A stretch of DNA of 64,000 nt from positions 97,309 to 161,308 of the forward strand of contig JACVCJ010000002.1 in assembly GCA_016742095.1 (NCBI GenBank). The letters are read 5' to 3'. Made by a program: the position numbers and the translations under genes. Position 1 is the first letter of the stretch. Every line of letters starts with the position of its first letter. Below the pieces are notes generated by a model, which searched no databases, was not told the origin of the DNA, and was given only the letters and a program-made list of their open reading frames with translations. This document shows, in pieces, positions 44,052 through 53,220 of this stretch. Source of the stretch: Bacteroidia bacterium. Lineage in GTDB: Bacteria > Bacteroidota > Bacteroidia > CAIKAF01.

Positions 44052-45754
44052 TGAAAGAGACTAAAAAACGCAGTAGAAGGAGCAGCGACCTGTTCCGCTT
44101 TGTGATGTTGCTGGTGATCGTGGCCGCCGTGAACCTGATCGGCAGTTTCCGGTTCGCACGTCTCGACCTTACCGCCGAAAAACGTTTTACCCTGAGCGAC
44201 AGCACCAAGAACATGCTGCGTAACCTGGACGACGTGGTGTATGTACAGTGTTACCTGGAAGGCGATCTGAACGCCGATTTCAAGAAAATGCGCAACGCTA
44301 CCCGCGAAATGCTCGATGAATTCAAGGCCTACGCCGGGGTGAACCTGCAATACGATTTTATAAACGTATTTGCCGATGCCGAAAGCTCCACCCGCGAAAA
44401 AGCCTCGCACGACCTCATGAGCCGCGGACTGGCACCCTTTGTGGTAAATCAATCCTCGGCCGACGGAAGCTCGGTGATCACCGTATTCCCGGGGGCCCTG
44501 GTTTCGTATAAAGGCAAGACCGTTCCCGTAAATTTCATGAAAAGTCAGGCCCGCCGTGCACCCGAAGCCGTTTTCAAAGAAGCCATGGAAGGCCTGGAAG
44601 CCGCCTTTTCCCAGTCCATCTTTGTGCTGAAGACCATCAACCAGCGTAAAATGGTGGCTTTTGCCTACGGACACGGCGAACTGAACGAAATTCAGTCCCT
44701 GTACTTCCGCGACCAGCTGAAAGAACTGTACTACGTAAAACCCGTGAAGATCAGTTCCGATCTCAATTCCATTCCCAAAGAAGCACAGGTACTGATCGTG
44801 GCCAAGCCCGACTCGGTATTCGATGAAGGCAGCAAGTTCGTGATCGATCAGTTTGTAATGAAGGGCGGCCGTGTACTGTGGCTCATGGACAATATCTATT
44901 TCCCGTCAGACAGCGCACGTTCGGGCTTCCGCCTGGGCCTGCCCGTGAACCTGAACCTGGACGACCTGTTCTTTAAATACGGATTCCGTGTAAACTACGA
45001 CCTGCTCAACGATGCCCAGTGCGGCAAGATCATGCTGCCCCGTCAGCAGGCCGGGCAACAGGGCGTGGAATACCGCCCCTGGGTCTTCTTCCCATCGATG
45101 ACGCCCAATCCCGAATCGATCATCACGGCCGGTATCGGCAACGTAAAAATGGAATACGCAGGCAGTATCGACACGCTGCAGGCCGCCGGAGTGACCAAAA
45201 CCGTGCTGCTGTACACCTCCGACATGAGCCGTGCCCCCAAAGTTCCGATCCGCCTTACACCGCAGATCGCCTTTATGGAACCTTCGCTCGCCGTGTTCAA
45301 CCGCAAACATATCCCGGGCGCCCTGCTGCTGGAAGGAACCTTTACCTCGGTTTTCGAGAACCGCCTGGCCCCGCGCGAGAACATGCCCGCACAGTTCGCT
45401 CCCGTATTCCACAGCGAGCCTACCAAAATGATCGTTGCCAGCGACGGCGACCTGGCCATGAACTACTTCGATCCGCAGGGCCGCGAGAACTTCCCTCCGG
45501 GCGCCTATCCACAGACGGGCGAATACTTCGGCGGCAACCTGAAGTTCCTGCTCAACAGCGTGAACTACCTTATGGACGATACCTGGCTGATCCCCCTGCG
45601 TTCCAAAGAATTTAAAGTACGATTACTCGATACCAAACGTTTAAAATCACAGCAAACCTACTGGCAATGGATGAACACCCTGGCCCCCATCGGCGGATTA
45701 CTGCTGTTCGGGCTGCTGTTCCACTTCTACCGCCGCTACCGGTTTGCCAAATAA
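44045..45754 (+). CDS. gldG: gliding-motility ABC transporter auxiliary protein
   Basis: A 569-residue GldG. A membrane segment near the N-terminus (about 19-37) is followed by a large extracytoplasmic domain (DLTAEKRFTLSDSTKNML, GELNEIQSLYFRDQL), and a second membrane segment is near the C-terminus (about 542-562). The family pairs with GldF. The start is ATG 44045 (MVMKETKKR), overlapping gldF by 7 bp; ATG 44051 is an alternative. The operon continues with the DUF4340 gene. Confidence 0.95.
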   Translation: MVMKETKKRSRRSSDLFRFVMLLVIVAAVNLIGSFRFARLDLTAEKRFTLSDSTKNMLRNLDDVVYVQCYLEGDLNADFKKMRNATREMLDEFKAYAGVNLQYDFINVFADAESSTREKASHDLMSRGLAPFVVNQSSADGSSVITVFPGALVSYKGKTVPVNFMKSQARRAPEAVFKEAMEGLEAAFSQSIFVLKTINQRKMVAFAYGHGELNEIQSLYFRDQLKELYYVKPVKISSDLNSIPKEAQVLIVAKPDSVFDEGSKFVIDQFVMKGGRVLWLMDNIYFPSDSARSGFRLGLPVNLNLDDLFFKYGFRVNYDLLNDAQCGKIMLPRQQAGQQGVEYRPWVFFPSMTPNPESIITAGIGNVKMEYAGSIDTLQAAGVTKTVLLYTSDMSRAPKVPIRLTPQIAFMEPSLAVFNRKHIPGALLLEGTFTSVFENRLAPRENMPAQFAPVFHSEPTKMIVASDGDLAMNYFDPQGRENFPPGAYPQTGEYFGGNLKFLLNSVNYLMDDTWLIPLRSKEFKVRLLDTKRLKSQQTYWQWMNTLAPIGGLLLFGLLFHFYRRYRFAK

Positions 45755-45764
45755 TTAATTACGG

Positions 45765-46781
45765 ATGAAGAAGAACCGCAATCTGCTTATCGGCCTCGCG
45801 GCCCTGCTGCTGGCCGGCATTGGCGCCTATTTTTACTTTACCCAGAAGAAAACCACCTTCGCGGCCGGCGAAAAAGACTTTGCCGTAAGCGATACTTCGG
45901 GTGTGGACAAGATATTCCTGGCCGATAAGACCGGGCTGCAGAGCACCCTTACCCGCGAAACGAACGGCCGCTGGATGCTGAACGGCAAATATATGGCCCG
46001 TAAAGACATGATCGAGAACCTGTTCGACGTAGTGCAGCACATTACCGTACGCGCCCCTGTGGCCGCCACCGCCGTGGACAATATCCTGAAGCGCATGGCC
46101 ACCAACAACATCAAGGTGGAGATCTATAAAAAGGGCAAGATCGACAAGATCTACTACGTAGGCGCTTCCACGGCCGACAGCTACGGCTCCTTTGTACTGA
46201 TGGAAGGCGCCGAAAGGCCTTATATCTGTTACCTGCCGGGCCACCACGGGTACATTACCTCCTTCTACAACCCGAACCCGCTCGAATGGCGCGACCGCCT
46301 GATCTTTGCCCTGAGTCCGCGCGATATACGTTCGGTAAAGGTGGAATATACCTACGACCCTTCAGCCAATTACACCGTGGAACAGACCGAAAAGAACAAA
46401 TTCCGCCTGCTGGACTACGCCGGGAACGAGATCAAAGGGTTCGACACCATACAGGTAAAGAGTTACATGCTCGAATTCAAGAACATAGCCTATGAAGGTT
46501 TTGTGGATATACCGGAGATACAGATGGACAGCGTACGCAAAAAGTACAACCTGTTCACCCTTACGCTGACCGAAAACAACGGCAAAAGCACCTGGGTTAA
46601 GGGACACCGCATAAAACTGCTGGCCAACAGCGTGAACGAATTCGGCAAGGAAGTGGAATGGGACAGCGACCGTATGTACGGCGAGATCAGTACCTACGGC
46701 AAGGAATATGTATTTATACAGTACATGACCTTCGACCGCATCCTGAAAACCCCGGGATTCTTCATGCAGCAGCCCCGTTAG
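45765..46781 (+). CDS. DUF4340 protein of the gld operon
   Basis: A 338-residue protein with an N-terminal membrane anchor (KNRNLLIGLAALLLAGIGAYF) and a beta-rich extracytoplasmic domain matching DUF4340, often found next to ABC-2 and GldG-like genes. It begins 10 bp after gldG, so it is probably co-transcribed and works with the Gld transporter. No catalytic motif was recognised. Confidence 0.85.
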   Translation: MKKNRNLLIGLAALLLAGIGAYFYFTQKKTTFAAGEKDFAVSDTSGVDKIFLADKTGLQSTLTRETNGRWMLNGKYMARKDMIENLFDVVQHITVRAPVAATAVDNILKRMATNNIKVEIYKKGKIDKIYYVGASTADSYGSFVLMEGAERPYICYLPGHHGYITSFYNPNPLEWRDRLIFALSPRDIRSVKVEYTYDPSANYTVEQTEKNKFRLLDYAGNEIKGFDTIQVKSYMLEFKNIAYEGFVDIPEIQMDSVRKKYNLFTLTLTENNGKSTWVKGHRIKLLANSVNEFGKEVEWDSDRMYGEISTYGKEYVFIQYMTFDRILKTPGFFMQQPR

Positions 46782-46830
46782 GTGCTGATAAGTTTGCACA
46801 AAAATACCTGTACACTTTGGCATAAAATGA

Positions 46831-46838
46831 TATATTTG
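46831..46838 (+). promoter_or_regulatory. -7 box of the dnaN promoter
   Basis: TATATTTG matches TAnnTTTG and lies 23 bp before the dnaN ATG. Confidence 0.65.
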
Positions 46839-46861
46839 TGCCATTAATCGAACCGAGGAAT

Positions 46862-47983
46862 ATGAATTTTATTATTCAAAGTAAAGCGTTATTGCAACAA
46901 TTACAGATTGTTGGCGGTGTGGTTGCCGGCAACAGTAACTTACCCATCCTGAACGATTTTCTGTTCGATATCAGGAATGGCGAACTCACGATCTATGGTT
47001 CGGACCTGGAAACCACCATCAGTTCAAAAATACCGGTACAGGCCAATGAGGACGGCAGAATAGCCATACAGGCCAAGCTGCTTACCGATACCCTGAAAAC
47101 CTTCCCCGACCAGCCGCTCACTTTCACCGTACATCCTGAGAACCACAGCGTTACCGTAACATCGGAAACGGGTAAATATAAAGTGGCCGGTCACGATCCT
47201 GCCGAGTTCCCTTCCATACCCGAATTCGAGGGCGGCGCTTCCGTAAGCATGGATTCGGCCGTACTGGCCCAGGCCATTCACAAGACCATCTTTGCCACCA
47301 GCAACGACGAAATGCGCCCCGTAATGATGGGCGTATACTTTGAGCTGGGCCCGGACGGCGTGAACTTTGTGGCCACCGATGCACACAAACTGGTAAAATA
47401 TTCCCGTACGGACATCAGCAGCAGCGAGGTACGTTCCATTATCCTGCCCAAAAAGCCGCTGAACCTGCTGAAAGGTATCCTGCTGGGTTTTGATACACCG
47501 GTTTCCCTGGTGTTCAACGAAAAGAACCTCATTTTCCAGTTCGATAACATTACCGTACAAAGCCGCCTCATCGAGGGTAAATACCCCAATTACGAGTCGG
47601 TGATCCCCAAAAACAACCCCAACCAGCTGGTGGTGGACAAAAATCAGTTCCTCACTACCCTGCGCCGGGTATCGATCTTCGCCAACAAGACCACCTACCA
47701 GGTACGTCTTAAAATGACGGGAAGCGAACTGCAGATCAGCGCCGAAGACCTCGATTTTGCCAATGAGGCCTACGAACGCATCGTATGCAATTACAGCGGC
47801 AACGACATGGAGATCGGGTTCAACAGTAAGTTCCTGAACGAAATGCTTTCGAACCTCGACAGCGAAAACGTGATCATGGACCTGAGCGAAAGCACCCGTG
47901 CCGGTATCCTGCGTCCTTCCGAAGTGCCCGACGAGAACGAAAAACTCATGATGCTGGTAATGCCCATCATGCTGAACAACTAA
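46862..47983 (+). CDS. dnaN: DNA polymerase III sliding clamp, beta subunit
   Basis: A 373-residue beta clamp that encircles DNA and tethers polymerase III. Three clamp domains of about 120 residues each; family segments include MNFIIQSKALLQQLQIVGGVV, YGSDLETTISSKIP, FVATDAHKLVKYSRT and the C-terminal LMMLVMPIMLNN with the MPM-like hydrophobic end. The start at 46862 rather than the open extension at 46838 is fixed by the -7 box. It is not adjacent to dnaA or recF here, as usual in Bacteroidota. Confidence 0.98.
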   Translation: MNFIIQSKALLQQLQIVGGVVAGNSNLPILNDFLFDIRNGELTIYGSDLETTISSKIPVQANEDGRIAIQAKLLTDTLKTFPDQPLTFTVHPENHSVTVTSETGKYKVAGHDPAEFPSIPEFEGGASVSMDSAVLAQAIHKTIFATSNDEMRPVMMGVYFELGPDGVNFVATDAHKLVKYSRTDISSSEVRSIILPKKPLNLLKGILLGFDTPVSLVFNEKNLIFQFDNITVQSRLIEGKYPNYESVIPKNNPNQLVVDKNQFLTTLRRVSIFANKTTYQVRLKMTGSELQISAEDLDFANEAYERIVCNYSGNDMEIGFNSKFLNEMLSNLDSENVIMDLSESTRAGILRPSEVPDENEKLMMLVMPIMLNN

Positions 47984-48007
47984 ATAACAGAACTAAAAAT
48001 AACAAAG

Positions 48008-48040
48008 GGGAGGTTTACACAGTTAAACCTCTTTTTTTTT
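48008..48040 (+). terminator. terminator of dnaN
   Basis: GAGGTTTA and TAAACCTC form an 8-bp stem with a 6-nt loop, followed by nine T. It begins 25 bp past the dnaN stop and just ahead of nth. Confidence 0.88.
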
Positions 48041-48051
48041 CCGGAATATGT

Positions 48052-48708
48052 ATGCTGCGCATCTCTAAGAAAAAACGTTTCGAAGCCGTACTGGACCTAC
48101 TGGAAAAGCAATACCCGCAGGCCGAGACCGAACTGCATTACGGCAATCCCTTTGAGCTGCTGGTAGCCGTGGTACTGAGCGCACAGTGCACCGATAAACG
48201 CGTGAATATGGTCACCCCGGCCCTATTCGAGCGCTTTCCCACCCCGCTGGACCTGGCGCAGGCCGACGTGGACGAGATATTTGCCTATATCCGCAGCATC
48301 AGTTACCCCAACAGCAAGGCCAAACACCTGAAGGGATTAGGCGAAAAACTGGTTAAGGATTTTAAGGGCGAAGTGCCTGCTACCATCGAGGAATTGCAGA
48401 CCCTGCCCGGCGTAGGCCGCAAAACGGCCAATGTGATCGTTTCAGTGGTATACGAAGCCCCGGCCATGGCCGTGGATACGCATGTGTTCCGCGTTTCGGC
48501 ACGTATCGGGCTTACCGAAGATGCCAAAACGCCCCTGCAGACCGAAAAGCAGCTGGTGGAACATATCCCTGAAGAAAAGATCTACAAGGCCCACCACTGG
48601 CTTATCCTGCACGGACGGTACATTTGCGTGGCCCGCAATCCCAAATGCGATAAATGCGTACTGACCGAATGGTGCAAGTATTACCAGGAAGTTGTCAGCA
48701 AAGCTTAA
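48052..48708 (+). CDS. nth: endonuclease III
   Basis: A 218-residue DNA glycosylase/AP lyase for oxidised pyrimidines. The helix-hairpin-helix LPGVGRKTANV contains the catalytic Lys, AVDTHVFRV the catalytic Asp, and the C-terminal CVARNPKCDKCVLTEWC the four [4Fe-4S] cysteines spaced C-x6-C-x2-C-x5-C. Length is typical. Its end overlaps the convergent SUI1 gene by four bases. Confidence 0.97.
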   Translation: MLRISKKKRFEAVLDLLEKQYPQAETELHYGNPFELLVAVVLSAQCTDKRVNMVTPALFERFPTPLDLAQADVDEIFAYIRSISYPNSKAKHLKGLGEKLVKDFKGEVPATIEELQTLPGVGRKTANVIVSVVYEAPAMAVDTHVFRVSARIGLTEDAKTPLQTEKQLVEHIPEEKIYKAHHWLILHGRYICVARNPKCDKCVLTEWCKYYQEVVSKA

Positions 48709-49052
48709 CCACCGGTTAATTTTACTTTATAACCGTCTTTTTCAAGCCATTCTTTAATGCGGTTGCGATGATCGCCCTGGATGAGTATTTCGCCGTCTTT
48801 TACGCTGCCGCCCGTTCCACATTTGCTCTTGAGTTTTTTACCCAGGGCTTCCAGGTCGGCCTCTATACCGGCAAAACCGCTGATAAGCGTTACTTCCTTA
48901 CCGGCACGTTGCTTGCGGTCCAGCGAAATTTTAAGCAGCTGTTTCCCGGGAGCCGGCGTTTCAACGGCATTGTCCGTATCGTCCTCTTCCGGCCGGAAAC
49001 CCGGGTTGGTACTGTACACCAGTCCGCCAAGATCGTTCAGCTTCTTCTTCAT
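48705..49052 (-). CDS. SUI1/eIF1-like translation initiation factor
   Basis: A 115-residue member of the SUI1 family (YciH in E. coli). The SUI1 domain occupies about residues 35-115: LKISLDRKQRAGKEVTLISGF, KSKCGTGGSVKDGEILIQGDHR and IKEWLEKDGYKVKL, with the basic GTGG loop that contacts RNA in eIF1. In bacteria it may weakly affect initiation fidelity, but the role is not settled. The first 30 residues are low-complexity and acidic. Confidence 0.93.
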   Translation of the reverse strand: MKKKLNDLGGLVYSTNPGFRPEEDDTDNAVETPAPGKQLLKISLDRKQRAGKEVTLISGFAGIEADLEALGKKLKSKCGTGGSVKDGEILIQGDHRNRIKEWLEKDGYKVKLTGG

Positions 49053-49164
49053 ACTACAAAATTACATTATTCTGCCGTTCGGGCAGCGCGGCACATGTTC
49101 TAAAATTCGCGATTTGCGATAAACGGCGGGGCTTTGTATCTTCGTTGTTCTAAAATTGCGAATC

Positions 49165-49665
49165 ATGCTCAAAACTCTGTATGCAGACCAGTTGATCGAG
49201 ATCGTTTTTGACGGGGCCGGCGAGCCACAGCTCAAAGCGAACGGACAAGGCGCCGACATCGAAAAGGCCGGTCCGAAATACCTGAAAATACAACGCGACG
49301 GTCAGCTTTTTCACGTCATACTCGAAGGGATCGACCACAGCGAAAAAACGGTGTTCCTGCGTATAAACGGCGAAAAACGTGCGTACAAAATGCGCGATGA
49401 ATTCGACGAAAAACTCGAGAAACTGGGTATGGCCGAGATGGGTATACGCAAATTCAACGAACTGAAATCGCCCATGCCCGGCCTGGTGATCAATATTGCC
49501 GTAGAGCCCGGTTCCGAAGTAAAAAAAGGCGATCCGCTGATCGTACTCGAGGCCATGAAAATGGAAAATATCCTGCGTTCTCCCGGCGATGTAAAGGTGA
49601 AGGAGATCAAGGTGCAGAAAGGCGCCGCCGTAGAAAAGAACAAGGTACTGATCACTTTTGAATAA
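49165..49665 (+). CDS. biotin carboxyl carrier (biotin/lipoyl) protein
   Basis: A 166-residue carrier. The C-terminal 75 residues form a biotinyl domain with EAMKM at 129-133; K132 is the biotinylation site. The N-terminal part resembles the carrier subunits of acyl-CoA carboxylases (propionyl-CoA or methylcrotonyl-CoA type) of Bacteroidota. It starts at ATG 49165; a TTG at 49156 is possible. The kinase-like gene follows after two bases, and no carboxylase gene adjoins it, which is odd for a carboxylase subunit. Confidence 0.92.
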   Translation: MLKTLYADQLIEIVFDGAGEPQLKANGQGADIEKAGPKYLKIQRDGQLFHVILEGIDHSEKTVFLRINGEKRAYKMRDEFDEKLEKLGMAEMGIRKFNELKSPMPGLVINIAVEPGSEVKKGDPLIVLEAMKMENILRSPGDVKVKEIKVQKGAAVEKNKVLITFE

Positions 49666-49667
49666 AA

Positions 49668-50534
49668 ATGCAGATCGGCAGCGGGGAAGAAACCTGCTTT
49701 TTCGATTTTGACAAGCCCCTGCGGCCCCGCGGCAAAAACGGCGTGGTATGGCTGGGACACCTGTCATCCGGCGAAAAAGTGATCGTAAAATGGCATAAAG
49801 TGCAGCCCCTGGAAGAGACGCTGCCCGAACTGCCCTTCGTACAGCGCAAAAAAGGACGTATTGAGCACGAAGGCAAGCTGTTTCATATTTACGAATACTT
49901 CGAAGGCCGCGACCTGCAGTCGGTATTCGAAGATCCCGGCCGCAGCGGGAAAGACCCGGCTTTTGTACTGCAACGCTGGAAACAGTGCCTGCAGGTACTT
50001 TCAGGCCTGCATACAGCGGGCTTCCTGCATACGGACATCAAACTTTCCAACTGGATATGGAACGAGGACCTGCAGCAGATGTACCTGATCGACCTGAGCA
50101 ACGTACAGGCCTATCCCCTGCGACACCCGGTGCAGCGCGCCTATATTTTCAGCAGCCCGGAACAATACCTGGGCATTAAGGAGCTGGTAGGCACCTGGTC
50201 CGACGTTTTTTCGCTGGGGATCTGTTTTTACATGCTCTTCAGCCGTCAGTTGCCCTACCAGAGCGGTCACGCCGCCATGATCGAACAGATGCAGCTGGCT
50301 TTTCCGCTGCCCGCAGCAGACCCTATACCGGCCCCGGTGTGGGAAGTGTTGCAGAGAACCTGCAAAAAACCGGCCTTTCAGCGGCCGCCGGCACAACTGA
50401 GCAAAGAAGAAATACTGCTGCGCACAACAGAAAACATTACGGAACGTTATACCGACACGGCCTCGCTTTTAGCGCGACTGGAAGAAATACAGATACAGAA
50501 ACGTACAACCCTTTGGGATCTATGGAAAAAATAA
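49668..50534 (+). CDS. protein-kinase-like protein
   Basis: A 288-residue protein with a eukaryotic-like kinase fold. The glycine-loop area GKNGVVWLG (about 22-30), VIVKWHK with K41 as the ATP-binding Lys, HTDIKLSN (121-128, catalytic D123 and N128), and IDLSN (141-145) in the DFG position as D-L-S, then SSPEQY (APE-like) and DVFSLGICFYMLFSRQLPY are visible. The catalytic and metal-binding Asp residues are present, so it may be active, but DFG is altered. It has no membrane segment. It lies within a three-gene operon with the biotin carrier and HAD hydrolase. Confidence 0.82.
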   Translation: MQIGSGEETCFFDFDKPLRPRGKNGVVWLGHLSSGEKVIVKWHKVQPLEETLPELPFVQRKKGRIEHEGKLFHIYEYFEGRDLQSVFEDPGRSGKDPAFVLQRWKQCLQVLSGLHTAGFLHTDIKLSNWIWNEDLQQMYLIDLSNVQAYPLRHPVQRAYIFSSPEQYLGIKELVGTWSDVFSLGICFYMLFSRQLPYQSGHAAMIEQMQLAFPLPAADPIPAPVWEVLQRTCKKPAFQRPPAQLSKEEILLRTTENITERYTDTASLLARLEEIQIQKRTTLWDLWKK

Positions 50535-51208
50535 ACCCGCGCGGTATTTTATTTGATATGGACGGGGTGCTGATCGACAGCGAACCCTTCTGGCGACTGG
50601 CCGAGCACATTGTTTTCGACCGTTTCGGAATTACGCTCAGCAAAGAGCATTTCAGTTACACTACCGGTCTGCGCAACGACGAGGTGGTGGACATACGCAT
50701 ACGCGAGTGGGGCCTGGACCCGGCCCTGCGCGAACAGCTGATGCACGACATTATAGAAGTGGTGGTGCAGCACATTGAAACGGAAGGACAAGCCACAGAA
50801 GGGCTGCCGGACGTACTGAACTGGATACGCGAACGCGGTATTCCGGCCATGATCGTTACCTCTTCGCCCCTGCCGGTGATCCGTGCCGTGATCCGCAAAC
50901 TGCAGCTGGAAGGCGTTTTAGACCGTTTTGTTTCGGCCACGGAGTTCGAATTCGGTAAACCACACCCGCAGGCCTACATCGAGGGCTATCGCCGCCTGGG
51001 CCTGCAACGCAGCGAGGTAGTGGTGGTGGAGGACAGTATAAACGGTATGCTGGCCGCCAAAGCCGCGCGTATCTTCACCACGGTGATCCCGGAGAAGGAC
51101 AATTTCGAGAACCCGCGTTTCAGCCTGGCAGACCACAAATTCAGCAACTGGAACGAGTGGCTGGCGACCATGCAGATACTATTTGCCGAAACGGTACAGC
51201 TGAGCTAA
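50522..51208 (+). CDS. HAD-family hydrolase (HxpB/beta-PGM type)
   Basis: A 228-residue HAD phosphatase. FDMDGVLIDSEPFW at about 11-24 holds the nucleophile D12 and acid D14; MIVTSSP is motif II, FGKPHPQAYIEG motif III with its Lys, and VVVEDSINGMLAAKAA the acidic motif IV. The closest known types are sugar-phosphate phosphatases and mutases such as HxpB/YniC. The ATG at 50522 overlaps the kinase stop by 13 bases; the frame is open further up but that is the 3' end of the kinase gene. Probably translationally coupled. Confidence 0.92.
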   Translation: MEKINPRGILFDMDGVLIDSEPFWRLAEHIVFDRFGITLSKEHFSYTTGLRNDEVVDIRIREWGLDPALREQLMHDIIEVVVQHIETEGQATEGLPDVLNWIRERGIPAMIVTSSPLPVIRAVIRKLQLEGVLDRFVSATEFEFGKPHPQAYIEGYRRLGLQRSEVVVVEDSINGMLAAKAARIFTTVIPEKDNFENPRFSLADHKFSNWNEWLATMQILFAETVQLS

Positions 51209-51304
51209 GGCATTTTCCGGGGTTCCCCGGTCACGGGTTCAGGGGTTTCCCCCATACCACCTGCTCATGCGTCAAATACCTTTGGGATGTTTAATCCACA
51301 TCCT

Positions 51305-52894
51305 ATGAAAACCCACATCTTTTTCTTTGCATTTTTTATGCTCGTTAGGAGCACCTACGGGCAGATCGAACAGTTCGGCAGTAAGGCGTTGTCGGGAGGG
51401 AGTTCGAGTATTAAAGCATCACCAGTTAATGACTTGTTGAATACTGTATCTTCTTTTAAGGGAATCGGAGATACATTAACATATACTTTACCTTCATTCA
51501 GTAGTCCTCTCTCACCGGAAGATTCGGAATTGCTCAACGCTATTCAGAAAAAGAACACAGAGGAGATGATGGCGAAAGATTCTATTATAAATGAGATTAA
51601 CAGACTGGAAGAGGACAAGCAGACAACATTGAATAAAGCCGACACTATAAAAATTAATAAAACGATTTTAAAGAATGTCGCCATTATTCAAAAATTACAA
51701 AAAAGTATTTCAGAACGTGATGAGTTAATAAAAAAACTCACAATGGAAAAAGCAGATTATGAGAATAAATTCCTGAAGGCTTATAAGGAATTGTTGAGTA
51801 AAACACATTCGATCCTTCTTACTCAACTCGATACACTTGTAATGTGGATTGACAGGACTTCTCCTTCTATGAACGAAATTACAATCACAACCCTTGCTGA
51901 TTTAGAAGATGACGAAGGATTTAAAAAAGAAGATTTTGCAAAAACATTGTTCAGACTGCGCTGGAAATTAGGTGAAATAGGGAAAAAAAATGTAGCAGCG
52001 AAAAAACAACTTATATATATAGAACATGATCTTAAGAAGCCCATTAATGAAATAGGAATGGATTCTTTGCGTCTAAAACTCGATAGCATTAAAAACATAA
52101 TATCAGATGGGCATAAGTTCTTTTTAGAACTCTCACAGCTAAACGAAAAATACAGTTCTCAAAAAGAAAAGAGTAAAAACGGTCAGTTCCAGTTAGGTGC
52201 CCAGCCGGATGTGCTCACCAATTTTGCAGGCTCCAATGTACTGAACGTAGTGCCGAATATAGACATTATCGGTTCCTATTACTACGATGACGGTACAAAC
52301 GGCGTCTCGGCCAATGTACGCCTGTTCTCCGGCTATTCGAATACCGATTCTTCGATACACCGCAATGCATCCAGTTTCTGGCTCCCGGAAGCGTCCCTGT
52401 TCGGCATCAGCTTTGATGTACTCGCTGTATTTGTTCCGGCAAAAAAAGATCTGCAGAAAAACCTGGCCACCAAACGGATCGGCTTTCGTTTTTCCCCGTC
52501 CTTCCTCATTAAAAACACCCCCGAACGCAATGCGAACGGTGAATTTACCGGCACAGGCAACGGCGTAGGCGTGATCCACGTACGCACCGGCCTCGAATAC
52601 TACCCGATCAAATTCCTGGTGCTGTACGCCAATTTCAACTGCGTTACGCCCATTACCCAGGTGCAGACCTTCCGTAATTTCTACGGTACCAGCAAAAGCC
52701 TGTATCCCTTCTTCGACTTCGGCTTCCGTACGCCCATCATCATCAGCAACAAGGAGAACAAGAACACCACCATCAATATCGACGTCAATTTTATTGGTAT
52801 CAGCGGCGATATGAAAGCCGTGTACCCCACCAACGACGTTATTATTCCCTCCATACGCCTGGGCATTGTGCAACGTTTCAATACGGGCGATTAA
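51305..52894 (+). CDS. exported coiled-coil protein with barrel-like C-terminus
   Basis: A 529-residue protein. Signal peptide 1-20 (MKTHIFFFAFFMLVRSTYGQ); low-complexity linker to about 75; a long coiled coil (about 80-295, with heptads like KKNTEEMMAKDSIINEINRL); then a beta-rich C-terminal domain (about 296-529) with barrel-like strands (NIDIIGSYYYDDGTNG, FDFGFRTPIII, SIRLGIVQRF). The DNA between about 51420 and 52185 is AT-rich, whereas the 3' third is normal, so the gene looks mosaic. Function unknown. ATG 51305 is preferred over 51287. Confidence 0.78.
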   Translation: MKTHIFFFAFFMLVRSTYGQIEQFGSKALSGGSSSIKASPVNDLLNTVSSFKGIGDTLTYTLPSFSSPLSPEDSELLNAIQKKNTEEMMAKDSIINEINRLEEDKQTTLNKADTIKINKTILKNVAIIQKLQKSISERDELIKKLTMEKADYENKFLKAYKELLSKTHSILLTQLDTLVMWIDRTSPSMNEITITTLADLEDDEGFKKEDFAKTLFRLRWKLGEIGKKNVAAKKQLIYIEHDLKKPINEIGMDSLRLKLDSIKNIISDGHKFFLELSQLNEKYSSQKEKSKNGQFQLGAQPDVLTNFAGSNVLNVVPNIDIIGSYYYDDGTNGVSANVRLFSGYSNTDSSIHRNASSFWLPEASLFGISFDVLAVFVPAKKDLQKNLATKRIGFRFSPSFLIKNTPERNANGEFTGTGNGVGVIHVRTGLEYYPIKFLVLYANFNCVTPITQVQTFRNFYGTSKSLYPFFDFGFRTPIIISNKENKNTTINIDVNFIGISGDMKAVYPTNDVIIPSIRLGIVQRFNTGD

Positions 52895-52934
52895 CTGAGT
52901 TTTTCTATATTGAAGGCCTTAAACCACACACGCT

Positions 52935-53168
52935 ATGAAATACGTCCTTTTTGCACTCCTTTCCGGCTCTGCCCTGGTCATCAGTTCCTGCGAGAAAAAA
53001 AGCTACTGTGCCTCCTGTCTTTCGGAGAACAGCGAAGGCATCACCCAGGATTTTGAACAGTCCTGCAGCGAAGACCAGAGCTATACCGACGGCTTTGTGG
53101 CCGGTTTCAAAGAAAGCAGCGAAGACCAGGGATTTACGGCCGTGTGCAGCAAATACATTACCAAATAA
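52935..53168 (+). CDS. small cysteine-rich lipoprotein, 77 aa
   Basis: Signal peptide with lipobox-like VISSC (Cys about residue 19). The mature peptide has four spaced Cys: CxxC (YCASC), one after about 15 residues (QSCSED) and one near the end (AVCSKYI). The next gene encodes a similar protein with the same Cys pattern (YCxxC, C, QGxTAxC). Possible roles are metal or heme binding or structural disulfides, but nothing proves one. The neighbouring ZIP/Fur genes are a hint toward metals. Confidence 0.75.
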   Translation: MKYVLFALLSGSALVISSCEKKSYCASCLSENSEGITQDFEQSCSEDQSYTDGFVAGFKESSEDQGFTAVCSKYITK

Positions 53169-53220
53169 GCTTTGGCATTCTGCCGCCGGATCCTTATCTT
53201 TACCAGACATAATGTATCCA

